Below, piece after piece: positions 17,133 to 25,602 of a stretch of DNA of 64,000 nucleotides (positions are counted from its first letter, which is position 1; every line of letters starts with the position of its first letter). The position numbers and the translations under genes were made by a program. The notes under the pieces are model-generated. The model had not been told where the DNA came from, did no database searches, and worked only from the letters and a program-made list of their open reading frames with translations. The stretch comes from CAZDBA01 sp965224765 (GTDB lineage Bacteria; Planctomycetota; Planctomycetia; Pirellulales; Pirellulaceae). The stretch is taken from NCBI GenBank assembly GCA_965224765.1, contig CBDDAC010000030.1, forward strand, positions 1-64,000. The letters are read 5' to 3'.

Positions 17133-18413
17133 GTGAAGTTCGATTATTGTCGCCGATTATTTTCGGCATTGACCCTCGCATTGATCGCGGGCAGTTGCCT
17201 GATCAATGCAAACGTCCTCATCGCAAATCCGGTTCAGGACGACGACAAAACGGCGAAGGAAGCGGTCCAGGAAACGGACCTCTCCTTTGAAGATTGCATC
17301 AATGAATTAGAAGAAAAAATCCAAAAAGCCCGCATGGAGTTTTTTGAAAAGCTCGATGAGTTTGGTGATGACGAAGAAGCGATGATGGAATTCGCTCAAA
17401 ACAATTCTCCAGACTTTGCCGAAGAGCTGGAGGGGATCATGGAGATGGTCAAGAAGCATGCTTCAGACCCCTTGGCACCCAAAGCACTGGAAATGATCGC
17501 CCAAAATGTCGACGGCGAAGCTTCATCACAGGCAACCAAGATGTTATTGGAGGACTACCTCGGCACCCCCGAAAGTCTTCAGGCATTGGGGTCACTTGCC
17601 TACGATCCGTCCGCAGAGAACGAAGCGTTGTTGAAAAACGCTATCGCAACCAACAAGGATCCAGAAACAGTCGAAGCTTTGAAATTCGGCTACGCCAAAT
17701 ATCTTTTGGGGCTGGAAGAAATGAAAGGGTACCTTGCTGACGAAGAAAGTCGCTCCTTCTTTGAGGACGACGTTATCAAGTACCTGGAAAGTGAGCGAGA
17801 AAAATCTCCTTCGGAAGAAGCGGAAGCATTGCTAACCAACCTGGTAGAAGACGAAAACACCAGTGAGCGAACCGTTGCCGACGCGAAAAAGCGACTCTTC
17901 TCAATTCAGAATTTGGGAATCGGCAAAACGGCGCCGGAAATCGTCGGCAAAGACACCGACGGTGTCGAATTCAAACTGAGCGATTATCGTGGCAAAGTTG
18001 TCATGCTTGATTTCTGGGGTGATTGGTGAGGACCGTGCCAGGCTATGTACCCACATGAGCGGTCGCTCGTAAAACAACTCGCAGGTCTTCCTTTCGAAAT
18101 CGTTGGTGTCAACAGTGACGATGACCTGGATGAATTGAAAAAAGTTCTCAAAGAAGAAAATATCACTTGGCGAAGCTTCCAAAATGATCGTGGAGACGAC
18201 CCAGCCATTTCAGATGACTGGGTGGTTCAAGGCTGGCCAACGATCTACGTGATTGATCAAGAAGGAGTCATCCGTTACAAAAATGTCCGCGAAAAAGGTC
18301 TCGACGATGCCATCGCTACTTTACTCGCCGAGATGGGACACAAGGTAACGATCTCACACGACGAAGAGGGTGAAGATGATGCGGACGGCGAAAGCGGAAC
18401 GAAAGAGAAGTAG
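17133..18413 (+). CDS. TlpA/thioredoxin-like protein with in-frame TGA at the active-site cysteine; predicted selenoprotein
   Basis: The frame runs from GTG 17133 through TGA 18027-18029 (codon 299) to TAG 18413, 426 residues if read through. The N-terminus is a signal peptide (SALTLALIAGSCLINANVLI). Then ~240 helical, acidic residues, then a redoxin domain: IGKTAPEIVGKDTDGVEFKL, YRGKVVMLDFWGDW, TGA, GPCQAMYPHERSLVKQL, and the cis-Pro region VVQGWPTIYVI. The usual active site W-C-G-P-C here reads W-TGA-G-P-C, so the TGA codes the attacking residue. The protein continues in frame for 127 codons, ending SGTKEK. Expected role: exported disulfide reductase or thiol transfer. Its neighbour is another TGA-containing gene. 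I infer selenocysteine. Confidence 0.83.
18031..18064 (+). promoter_or_regulatory. Candidate bacterial SECIS stem-loop, thioredoxin-like gene
   Basis: Upper hairpin at 18042-18060: GCU-AUGU-[ACCC]-ACAU-g-AGC, seven pairs with one bulged G on the 3' side. A lower helix (gacc at 18031-18034 with ggtc at 18061-18064) can abut it. The layout, three pairs, a 3' purine bulge, then three or four pairs at bases 16-34 after the UGA, is nearly that of the other gene. The 4-base loop lacks the usual early G, a point against it. Confidence 0.42.
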
Positions 18414-18651
18414 TCTCCTACCAGGATCAGCATCTAGCCAACGATCACAAACGTTGAACTTGATCTGATCACGGTGACAATTGATTTTCGGGCGCTAAAG
18501 GAGAACAACGTAGGTTCCCGAGGCGCCCTTGAAATCATTTACCGACCGGGTTCGGTCCTGGCATCGCCTCGATACCAGGGCCGCTCGCCTCTTTGTCTAT
18601 CGATCGCGTCCTCGGCCCCAGTTTTCGATATCGATTTATTGAATTCCAATC

Positions 18652-19854
18652 ATGGCATCCTCCTACAAATTGTCGCCTTCTGAAGCGAGAAGGTTAGTCA
18701 TTTCTCGACACGGTCTCCGTAAAGCAAACGCATTTGGGAAAGGCAAGAAGGCCCTTTTGGATTGCATTGAGCGACTTGGCTATATCCAGATTGACACCAT
18801 CTCGGTGATCAACCGCGCTCACTGCCATACCTTTTGGACTCGAGTTCCATCGTTTCATCAGAACCAACTCGACGAGCTACAAAAAGATCGCAAAATATTT
18901 GAGTACTGGTCCCACGCTGCCGCATTGCTTCCCATGCGGGATTTTCGATTCTGCCTTCCCTACATGAACGCAATCGCCTCTGGGAAAAAGCATTGGAGAA
19001 CTCCCAACAAGAAAGCGATGAAACAGGTATTGGATCGTATTCGCTCCGACGGCCCGCTTTCGGCGAAAAACTTTGAGGATCCAACTCCACGAAGGGCAGG
19101 GAAGTGGGGCGGGTTCAAACCGGCAAAAATCGCGTTAGAACAACTGTTTATTGAAGGGAAACTGATTATTTCCCACCGAGATGGTTTTCAGAAAGTTTAC
19201 GATTTGCCGGAACGAGTTCTGCCCCAAGGACTGGACCTCCAGGAACCAAGCCAAGAAGAATTTTGCAGGTACCTGATCGATCGCGCAATCCAATCTCAAG
19301 GAATCGCGACTCAACCGGAAATCGGATACTTGCGAAAAGGCTATAAGGTTGCGATTGGAGAACAGTTGCAACAAATGCTGCATGACAATGAAATTGTCCA
19401 AGTCAGCGTCCGAGGAAACTCAGACCCATACTACTCAAGTCAATCCGTCGTTGAGCAATCCCACTCGTCGCGTATCACGCCTAAAGTCCATTTACTGTCA
19501 CCTTTTGACAACTTGGTCATTCAACGAAAACGAGCGATAAAACTTTTCGACTTTGATTACAAGATCGAGTGTTATCTTCCCGAGAACAAGCGGGAGTTCG
19601 GGTACTTTTGTCTTCCCATTCTTTTTGGAGATGAATTGGTGGGTCGGCTTGATCCGAAAGCCGATCGCAAGTCCCGAACGTTGCTCGTGCGCAATCTCGT
19701 AATTGAAGAAGAGGTTCCTCAATTGGAGTTGTTCACGAAGAAACTGGCTGAAAAACTCATGGAATTGGCCGTGTTTAATGAATGCGAACGTTACAAAATT
19801 GAACGGTGCAACAACAAAAACATTGGGTCGAGTCTCTCGTGCAACTCGGACTAA
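18652..19854 (+). CDS. YcaQ/AlkX-type DNA glycosylase (winged-helix, crosslink repair family)
   Basis: 400 residues. The start SPSEARRLVISRHGLRKANA leads to YIQIDTISVINRAHCHTFW, in which Q-I-D is the catalytic motif of the YcaQ/AlkX branch (the AlkZ branch has QxQ). Later VHLLSPFDNLVIQRKR and LPILFGDELVGRLDPKADRK match the C-terminal winged-helix part of the HTH_42 family. Family members unhook interstrand DNA crosslinks and excise bulky alkyl purines. No operon partner is apparent; the next gene is on the other strand. Start ATG at 18652. Confidence 0.85.
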   Translation: MASSYKLSPSEARRLVISRHGLRKANAFGKGKKALLDCIERLGYIQIDTISVINRAHCHTFWTRVPSFHQNQLDELQKDRKIFEYWSHAAALLPMRDFRFCLPYMNAIASGKKHWRTPNKKAMKQVLDRIRSDGPLSAKNFEDPTPRRAGKWGGFKPAKIALEQLFIEGKLIISHRDGFQKVYDLPERVLPQGLDLQEPSQEEFCRYLIDRAIQSQGIATQPEIGYLRKGYKVAIGEQLQQMLHDNEIVQVSVRGNSDPYYSSQSVVEQSHSSRITPKVHLLSPFDNLVIQRKRAIKLFDFDYKIECYLPENKREFGYFCLPILFGDELVGRLDPKADRKSRTLLVRNLVIEEEVPQLELFTKKLAEKLMELAVFNECERYKIERCNNKNIGSSLSCNSD

Positions 19855-19855
19855 A

Positions 19856-19882
19856 CGGGAGGTTGAGGCTCCTGCCGAAACC
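19856..19882. repeat. Module B fragment of the dispersed repeat
   Basis: The sequence gaggctcctgccgaaac occurs immediately after the glycosylase stop. Only this part of the repeat is present. Confidence 0.7.
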
Positions 19883-19956
19883 TAGGCGAAAAAGAGGGCT
19901 CGATGAATTCGCTTTGACATCCGGTCAAGAAAATGTAGTACCTGTCTCGGACGACT

Positions 19957-20514
19957 TTAGTCTTGCAACATGGGATCACGACCGACCTCGAAATCTGCCT
20001 GCGAGGTACCCGAAATCGGAACTTCAAAACGAAGATCAGTCTGCTCATTGAATCCAACGAACACGGTTTCTCCACGAGGTTGGCAGGTTTGAGTTGGGTT
20101 GGTAGTCGACGCGATCCCCCACAAGCGGTCCTTTCGTATAGCCAATTCAGCTTCACTGGGTAATACGATTTCGCCAGCTTCCAGCTTAGTGTTTCCTTGT
20201 CTCTTCTCGGCCAATTGAACGGGATGCACGACCTTGCTGACAAGAACCTGATGCCATCCAGAAACAGCTCCTGAAACACCGCCGGGCCTTGAAAGATCAT
20301 AACGCCCTTCTTCGTCAGTCATGCCAAACGAGATAGGGATTGCGGCCCTCCCTTGGGCTCCAAGCTGAATTGGAACAAACATCACCTTAGCATCTGCAAG
20401 TGGTTCACCGTAAACCGTAACAACGCCAGAAACATTGACGTAGTTGGGTTCTGTACTTTTTGAGCATCCCAAACAGCACAAAATCCAAACAGCGATGATC
20501 ATATATCTGAGCAT
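19957..20514 (-). CDS. Lipoprotein with carboxypeptidase-regulatory-like (transthyretin-fold) domain
   Basis: 185 residues with a lipoprotein signal (MIIAVWILCCLGC, Cys at ~17). The body begins NVSGVVTVYGEPLADAKVMF and continues GMTDEEGRYDLS, the pattern of a single beta-sandwich domain common in small planctomycete lipoproteins (VSGVVTxxGxPLxxAxVxF). AGGA lies 8 bases before the ATG. These genes are numerous in Planctomycetes, and no specific role is known. The 3' neighbour is a repeat fragment and the upstream neighbour is CstA, 28 bases away on the same strand. Confidence 0.8.
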   Translation of the reverse strand: MLRYMIIAVWILCCLGCSKSTEPNYVNVSGVVTVYGEPLADAKVMFVPIQLGAQGRAAIPISFGMTDEEGRYDLSRPGGVSGAVSGWHQVLVSKVVHPVQLAEKRQGNTKLEAGEIVLPSEAELAIRKDRLWGIASTTNPTQTCQPRGETVFVGFNEQTDLRFEVPISGTSQADFEVGRDPMLQD

Positions 20515-20541
20515 CCAAAGAATCCTTTCATGGTCAAAAAA

Positions 20542-22431
20542 TCACGAGGCTCTTGAAGAAGTTTTCGGCAAAGGTGGCAATGCCGGCTCCAGCACTCCCT
20601 TGGCCTTTGGCCACATGATGACCGCTTCGACAACCATCCAAATTTGTAATCCCAATGTCATCAATCCTACGATCGCGAGCAACCTATTCTCGTAAAAGTT
20701 TTGTTTGAGCATCCAGCCCGTGGGCCTGTTGAATAACTGCCAACCAAGCGCCCATGCTGGCATGATGATCATGATCACCATAGGAATTGCCACAAACCAA
20801 ATCGGCTTGTTGCGTCGCCACAAGTAGAACGTAGTTACCATCAAAGCCAATCCAGCCAGCAACTGATTCGTTGCGCCAAACAGCGGCCACAACAACAATC
20901 CGCCCATGCCTCGAACCCCATCATCATTGGGTAGCAAAGCAATCCAACCTCCTAGAACGACGGCAACAATCGTAGCAACGTACATATTTCGAAGTGGAGG
21001 GACCTTCATCGTACTTCCGATTTCCTGAATGACATAGCGCTGCAAACGAGTTGCCGAATCCAGCGTGGTCGCCGCAAAACACGCAACGAGAACTGCGATT
21101 AAACCAATCCCTAGCTTGAGAGGAATTCCAATTGCCGCCAAAAAATTTGCTCCGCCGTCAACGAATGCACCAACTTTGTTCCTTAATTTGAAATCATTCC
21201 ACTTCTTTTGGTTGTCATAGCGAGATCGCCAGGCCCGCTCTCCCACGATTGCCGTTGTTTCTTGTGTCACGGGATCTATTTGGGTCCGCGGTACGTAGGC
21301 GATTTGATTGCCGCCACCATCCAGCTCAGTCACCTGGCGATCAAATCTCCCCATCCCGACGCCCGCACAACATGCCAGAATCACGACGACGGCCAATGCT
21401 CCTTCCAATAGCATCGAACCGTATCCAATGGCCTGTGCATCCGTCTCTTTCGACAACTGTTTGCTGCTGGTTCCACTACTAACCAGGCAATGGAATCCGC
21501 TAATCGCACCACAGGCAATCGTAATGAACAAAAAAGGCCAAATGGGAGGAGCGTTTTCGGGTAGGGATTCCAAATCAACAACGGCTGGTGTGCTGGAATA
21601 CAAATCGGCTTGCCCCGAAAGTGTTGCGACTCCCAACCCAATCACCAACAAAGCCAAAGCAACGAACAATTGATGACTGTTGACATAGTCACGTGGTTGA
21701 AGCAACAACCAAACGGGCAAGACAGACGCGATGGCACAGTAGGTCAATAAAATAATTGTCCACCAAACCGTTGGATTCGCCACACCATAGTCGCTGAGAT
21801 CGATCGGAAGATGATAAGCTCCGACGTAGACGGCCAGGTAAATCAAAATCAATGACACAATTGACATCGGTAGCAACTGAGTGGAGCCTCGTCGAACCAT
21901 CAATCCAATAACCACGGCGATGGGTAGCGAAATCCAAACCGCCAACACGGACTCAGGATATTCATCGAAAATCCCGGCAATCACCAAACCAAAAATCGCC
22001 AACACGATTGTCAACGCAAAAAATAGAATCAATAGAAACAGCAGTTTGGTGCGAGGCGAAATCAAACGCCCGGCAATTTCGCCAACTGTTTGCCCGCGAT
22101 TCCTCATACTGACCACTAAAGCGCCAAAATCGTGCACCGCGCCGATAAAGATGCTTCCGAGCAGCACCCACAGCAATGCGGGCAACCAGCCCCAGAAAAC
22201 GGCGATTGCGGGTCCCACGATCGGCCCGGTACCCGCGATACTCGTAAAGTGATGCCCAAAAACGATGGACTTTCGCGAAGGACAATAATCGACGTCATCT
22301 CGAAGCTGTTTACTGGGGACTTGGGCGTCGGGGTCCAAGGCAAATACTTTTTTGGCAATCCAGCGGCCGTACGTGTTGTACGCAACGATGAATCCCAAAA
22401 ATGATCCAACGGCAATCAGAAAAGTAGTCAT
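20542..22431 (-). CDS. cstA: Carbon starvation protein A (CstA) family transporter
   Basis: 629 residues from the ATG at 22431 (MTTFLIAVGSFLGFIVAYNT); the frame extends to 22539 but the extra 36 residues are not membrane-like. Family hallmarks: NTYGRWIAKKVFALDPDAQV, SIVFGHHFTSIAGTGPIVGP (about residue 60) and HDFGALVVSMRNRGQTVGEI. Many membrane helices follow. The region near GTSSKQLSKETDAQAIGYGS matches the core, and the last ~200 residues form the C-terminal five-helix part. CstA proteins take up peptides or pyruvate on carbon limitation. It is divergent from trxB with a 207-base gap from the chosen start. Confidence 0.92.
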   Translation of the reverse strand: MTTFLIAVGSFLGFIVAYNTYGRWIAKKVFALDPDAQVPSKQLRDDVDYCPSRKSIVFGHHFTSIAGTGPIVGPAIAVFWGWLPALLWVLLGSIFIGAVHDFGALVVSMRNRGQTVGEIAGRLISPRTKLLFLLILFFALTIVLAIFGLVIAGIFDEYPESVLAVWISLPIAVVIGLMVRRGSTQLLPMSIVSLILIYLAVYVGAYHLPIDLSDYGVANPTVWWTIILLTYCAIASVLPVWLLLQPRDYVNSHQLFVALALLVIGLGVATLSGQADLYSSTPAVVDLESLPENAPPIWPFLFITIACGAISGFHCLVSSGTSSKQLSKETDAQAIGYGSMLLEGALAVVVILACCAGVGMGRFDRQVTELDGGGNQIAYVPRTQIDPVTQETTAIVGERAWRSRYDNQKKWNDFKLRNKVGAFVDGGANFLAAIGIPLKLGIGLIAVLVACFAATTLDSATRLQRYVIQEIGSTMKVPPLRNMYVATIVAVVLGGWIALLPNDDGVRGMGGLLLWPLFGATNQLLAGLALMVTTFYLWRRNKPIWFVAIPMVIMIIMPAWALGWQLFNRPTGWMLKQNFYENRLLAIVGLMTLGLQIWMVVEAVIMWPKAKGVLEPALPPLPKTSSRAS

Positions 22432-22638
22432 AGGCCACACGTAAACATGATTCAAGTTCCCCTCAATTCTAGCAGCGGAATCGGCCCCAACCAATGTGAC
22501 ATTTCGCCGAATCGCCACAGAGGGCGGGCCACTGCCCATGAATCCCGAAAGCTCTTATAATCCTTGGTTACCGTTGTAATGAAATCAGAATTCCACCGTT
22601 CAACGACTAACACCAGTCGTAACTAATCGGAGACAAAC

Positions 22639-23700
22639 GTGCCAGAAAAAGTCGTCATTATCGGCAGCGGACCCGCAGGTTGGTCAGCTGCCATTTATGC
22701 TGCCCGCGCCAATTTGAAACCCTTGGTATTCGAAGGAGCAATTACACCAGAGATGATTCCGCTCGGGCAACTTGCTTTCACCACCGAAGTAGAGAACTAT
22801 CCCGGTTTTCCCTTTGGAAACGTTCGGGCTTTTGTGGAAAGTGCCGTCGACAAAAAACGGCATTACAACCTTCCACCCGCTCCTGATCATAAACGAGATG
22901 GAGTTTATCACTATGCCGTTCAAGGCGTAGAGCTCATGGAGTTAATGAAGCAGCAAGCACTGAACTTCGATACCCGAACCATCCAGGAAGAAATCGTCGA
23001 GATCGACGTCAGCAGCCGTCCCTTCAAGGTCATCCCGGCCAATGGTGAACCTGTTGAGACGCATACGATTATCATCGCCACGGGAGCTCGTGCCAACTAC
23101 CTCGGCTTGGAGTCAGAAGAGGCATACAAAAACAAAGGCGTCAGTGCCTGTGCCGTTTGTGATGGTGCACTACCGATTTTCCGCGGCAAAGAATTGGCGA
23201 TTGTTGGAGGAGGCGATTCGGCCGTCGAAGAAGCCAACTACCTAGCTAACCTGGATCAAATCCCCAAGGTCTACATGCTGATCCGGCGTGATCAGATGCG
23301 CGCCTCCAAAATCATGGCCCAGCGTGCCATCGATCATCCAAAAATTGAAATCCTTTGGAACTCGGTTGTCGATGAGGTAATCGGCGATGGAAACATGGTG
23401 ACCGGGCTGAAAGTCAAAAGCACCGCGGACGATTCCATCAGCGATCTCGCCGTGGGTGGGATGTTCGCCGCAATCGGTCACACCCCCAACACAGCCTTCT
23501 TACAAGGCATATTGGAGATGAACGAAAAAGGTTATCTCAAATGGTCGAAAGCTTTCCGTACAAATACCAGCGTTGACGGCGTTTTTGCTGCAGGAGACGT
23601 CGCTGATGATTATTATCGACAGGCAATCACTTCGGCCGGAACTGGATGTATGGCAGCTCTGGACGTTGAGCGATGGCTTGTCGATCAAAACATTGAGTAA
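22639..23700 (+). CDS. trxB: Thioredoxin-disulfide reductase
   Basis: 353 residues, start GTG with GGAG 6 bases before. FAD motif GSGPAGWSAAIYAARA at the N-terminus, NADPH motif GGGDSAVEEA at ~193, and the redox pair C-A-V-C-D in SACAVCDGALPIF (~170). The C-terminal FAD motif is GVFAAGDVADDYYRQA. It reduces thioredoxin with NADPH in the cytoplasm. It is ~35 residues longer than E. coli TrxB, with an insertion near KKRHYNLPPAPDHKRDG. Both active-site cysteines are ordinary codons. It is followed after 13 bases by an Nramp-like gene. Confidence 0.93.
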   Translation: MPEKVVIIGSGPAGWSAAIYAARANLKPLVFEGAITPEMIPLGQLAFTTEVENYPGFPFGNVRAFVESAVDKKRHYNLPPAPDHKRDGVYHYAVQGVELMELMKQQALNFDTRTIQEEIVEIDVSSRPFKVIPANGEPVETHTIIIATGARANYLGLESEEAYKNKGVSACAVCDGALPIFRGKELAIVGGGDSAVEEANYLANLDQIPKVYMLIRRDQMRASKIMAQRAIDHPKIEILWNSVVDEVIGDGNMVTGLKVKSTADDSISDLAVGGMFAAIGHTPNTAFLQGILEMNEKGYLKWSKAFRTNTSVDGVFAAGDVADDYYRQAITSAGTGCMAALDVERWLVDQNIE

Positions 23701-23713
23701 TTAACATTCCACG

Positions 23714-25561
23714 ATGAGCAACTTAAAAACATTTCGCGATCGCGAAATTCTATCAAGTGCACGGGAAAAGGGCGGAACATCCGTCCTGTTTTCTTTCTTT
23801 CGCCTGTCCGGCCCCGGGTGGTTGCAAAGTGCAATCACACTCGGTGGCGGTTCATTGATTGGTGCACTTTATCTTGGGATGCTCGGTGGAACCAGCATGC
23901 TCTGGTTGCAACTTGTTGCCATCGTTATCGGCGTGATCATGCTCTCCGCGATCAGTCACGTCACATTGTCAACTCACAAACGACCCTATGCGGCAATTAA
24001 TGAATACGTCAATCCAGTCCTCGGTGTGGCTTGGGTTGGGGCAACGATTTTGGCAAACATGATCTGGATTATGCCGCAGTTCAGTCTTTGCTACGACGCG
24101 TTGGAAAAAAACCTGATCCCTCCAGATCGCGTTGACTTTGAACTTTTAAGAACCAAATATCAGATTTCGATCGGCATCGGAATCGCCGCACTCCTGATCG
24201 TCAGTTTGAGCTTTAAGTCCGGTTGGATTTCCAAAATATTCGATATCGTTCTCAAGCTCATCGTTGCGCTCATCGTGATTTCCTTTGTCGCCGTCGTTTA
24301 CTGGCTGGCCACCGACGGGTCGATCAACTGGAATGAAATCTGGATGGGCGTTATCCCCAACCTAAGTCATTGGAATTCACCGGCCCCGGCAATCCAGGAA
24401 GTACTAATCAACCTGGATGGCGAACAACAAACGTACTGGACGGAAAAAATACTCGCCAAACAAAAGGAAAGCATGATTGGTGTGACGGCCACCGCCGTCG
24501 GATTGAACATGACGTTTCTTTTACCCTATTCGATGCTCGCCCGCGGTTGGGATAAACCGTTCCGCGGACTCGCCAAATTCGATTTGATCACAGCGATGGC
24601 AATCCCCTACTTGATCGTAACCACCTGCATTGTGATCGCCGCTGCCCACGCATTCCACGCCAAGGCAGACGCCAACTTTTTGAGCAACGACCCTGCCGTG
24701 GTCCAGCAATTCGTACTGTTCGAAAAGACAACGGGAGTCATCGAAGAACGTTTCAAGAATCTAAAACCACCCGAAGAGGTTGCCGAACTCAATGCACGCC
24801 TGAACGCTGCCAGCGATGCCGTCAAACACCTCAAATCCCAAAACGCCAGAGGTGCAGAAAATTCCAAAGCCAACTTCCTTCAAGAGCGACTGGCCGAAGT
24901 CACCGACGCGAAAGCAGAAAAAAACCAGCAGTTGGCCGAATTCGTAACGACCCTAAGTCAGGCAGAGCGGCAGATCATGCCGATTTTGGTCAAACCGGAC
25001 GCAGGGCAACTTGCAGCAACGTTAATCCCAGCCTTCGGCGAAAAGAACAAAAGATTGGCCAATCTGATTTTCGGAATCGGAGCATTCGGGATGGGTTTTT
25101 CAACCATCATCGTGCTGAGCCTGATCAATGGCTACGCGTTTGCCGAGGTTCTTGGCAAATACGATAACCCCTGGTTTCGTACACTAGGAGCCATGGCGGC
25201 ATTGATGGTCGGTGTTTTCTGGTTCCAAATCTGGGCTGGTGAGTCCCGAACCTACTTGGGAATTGTGGCGTCGACTTTCGCCGCAATCCTCCTTCCCATC
25301 GCCTATCTATCGTTTTTCCTATTGATGAATAGCACACGACTCCTGGGGCAGGAAAAGCCCACGGGTGCAAAAATGGCGGTATGGAACCTTTTGATGGGAA
25401 TCGGTGTCCTCGGAGCAACGGTCCAGGCGATTGCCGCAATTCAAACAAAATTGGGTGAAGCTCAAGGACCCTATGTACTTGGAGGCGTTGCTGTATTTAT
25501 CCTATTGGCAATCATCGGATTTTCAGCACGCCCTCGAAACGACGGCGAGTACGTTGAATAA
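23714..25561 (+). CDS. Nramp-like transporter with altered metal-binding motifs and an internal coiled-coil insert
   Basis: 615 residues, about 11 membrane helices. The start FFRLSGPGWLQSAITLGGGS aligns with the Nramp opening (PGFLxAxAYxDPGN), but the DPGN metal-binding motif reads TLGGGS. In helix 6 the usual MPH is replaced (GLNMTFLLPYSML). A ~100-residue polar, charged insert around residues 330-430 (LNARLNAASDAVKHLKSQN, LQERLAEVTDAKAEKNQQL) looks like a coiled coil between helices. So this is an Nramp-superfamily carrier, but probably not a Mn/Fe importer. Nramp-related Mg carriers and non-metal APC carriers are alternatives. It follows trxB by 13 bases and precedes asnS by 41 bases. Confidence 0.75.
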   Translation: MSNLKTFRDREILSSAREKGGTSVLFSFFRLSGPGWLQSAITLGGGSLIGALYLGMLGGTSMLWLQLVAIVIGVIMLSAISHVTLSTHKRPYAAINEYVNPVLGVAWVGATILANMIWIMPQFSLCYDALEKNLIPPDRVDFELLRTKYQISIGIGIAALLIVSLSFKSGWISKIFDIVLKLIVALIVISFVAVVYWLATDGSINWNEIWMGVIPNLSHWNSPAPAIQEVLINLDGEQQTYWTEKILAKQKESMIGVTATAVGLNMTFLLPYSMLARGWDKPFRGLAKFDLITAMAIPYLIVTTCIVIAAAHAFHAKADANFLSNDPAVVQQFVLFEKTTGVIEERFKNLKPPEEVAELNARLNAASDAVKHLKSQNARGAENSKANFLQERLAEVTDAKAEKNQQLAEFVTTLSQAERQIMPILVKPDAGQLAATLIPAFGEKNKRLANLIFGIGAFGMGFSTIIVLSLINGYAFAEVLGKYDNPWFRTLGAMAALMVGVFWFQIWAGESRTYLGIVASTFAAILLPIAYLSFFLLMNSTRLLGQEKPTGAKMAVWNLLMGIGVLGATVQAIAAIQTKLGEAQGPYVLGGVAVFILLAIIGFSARPRNDGEYVE

Positions 25562-25602
25562 CCCCAACACAATTCAGACGTCCAACAAAACGAATTTTGA
25601 AG

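Noticed and set aside
17042..17290. Plus-strand frame overlapping the start of the thioredoxin-like gene
   Set aside because: Not protein-like, and overlaps a gene with clear domain signal.
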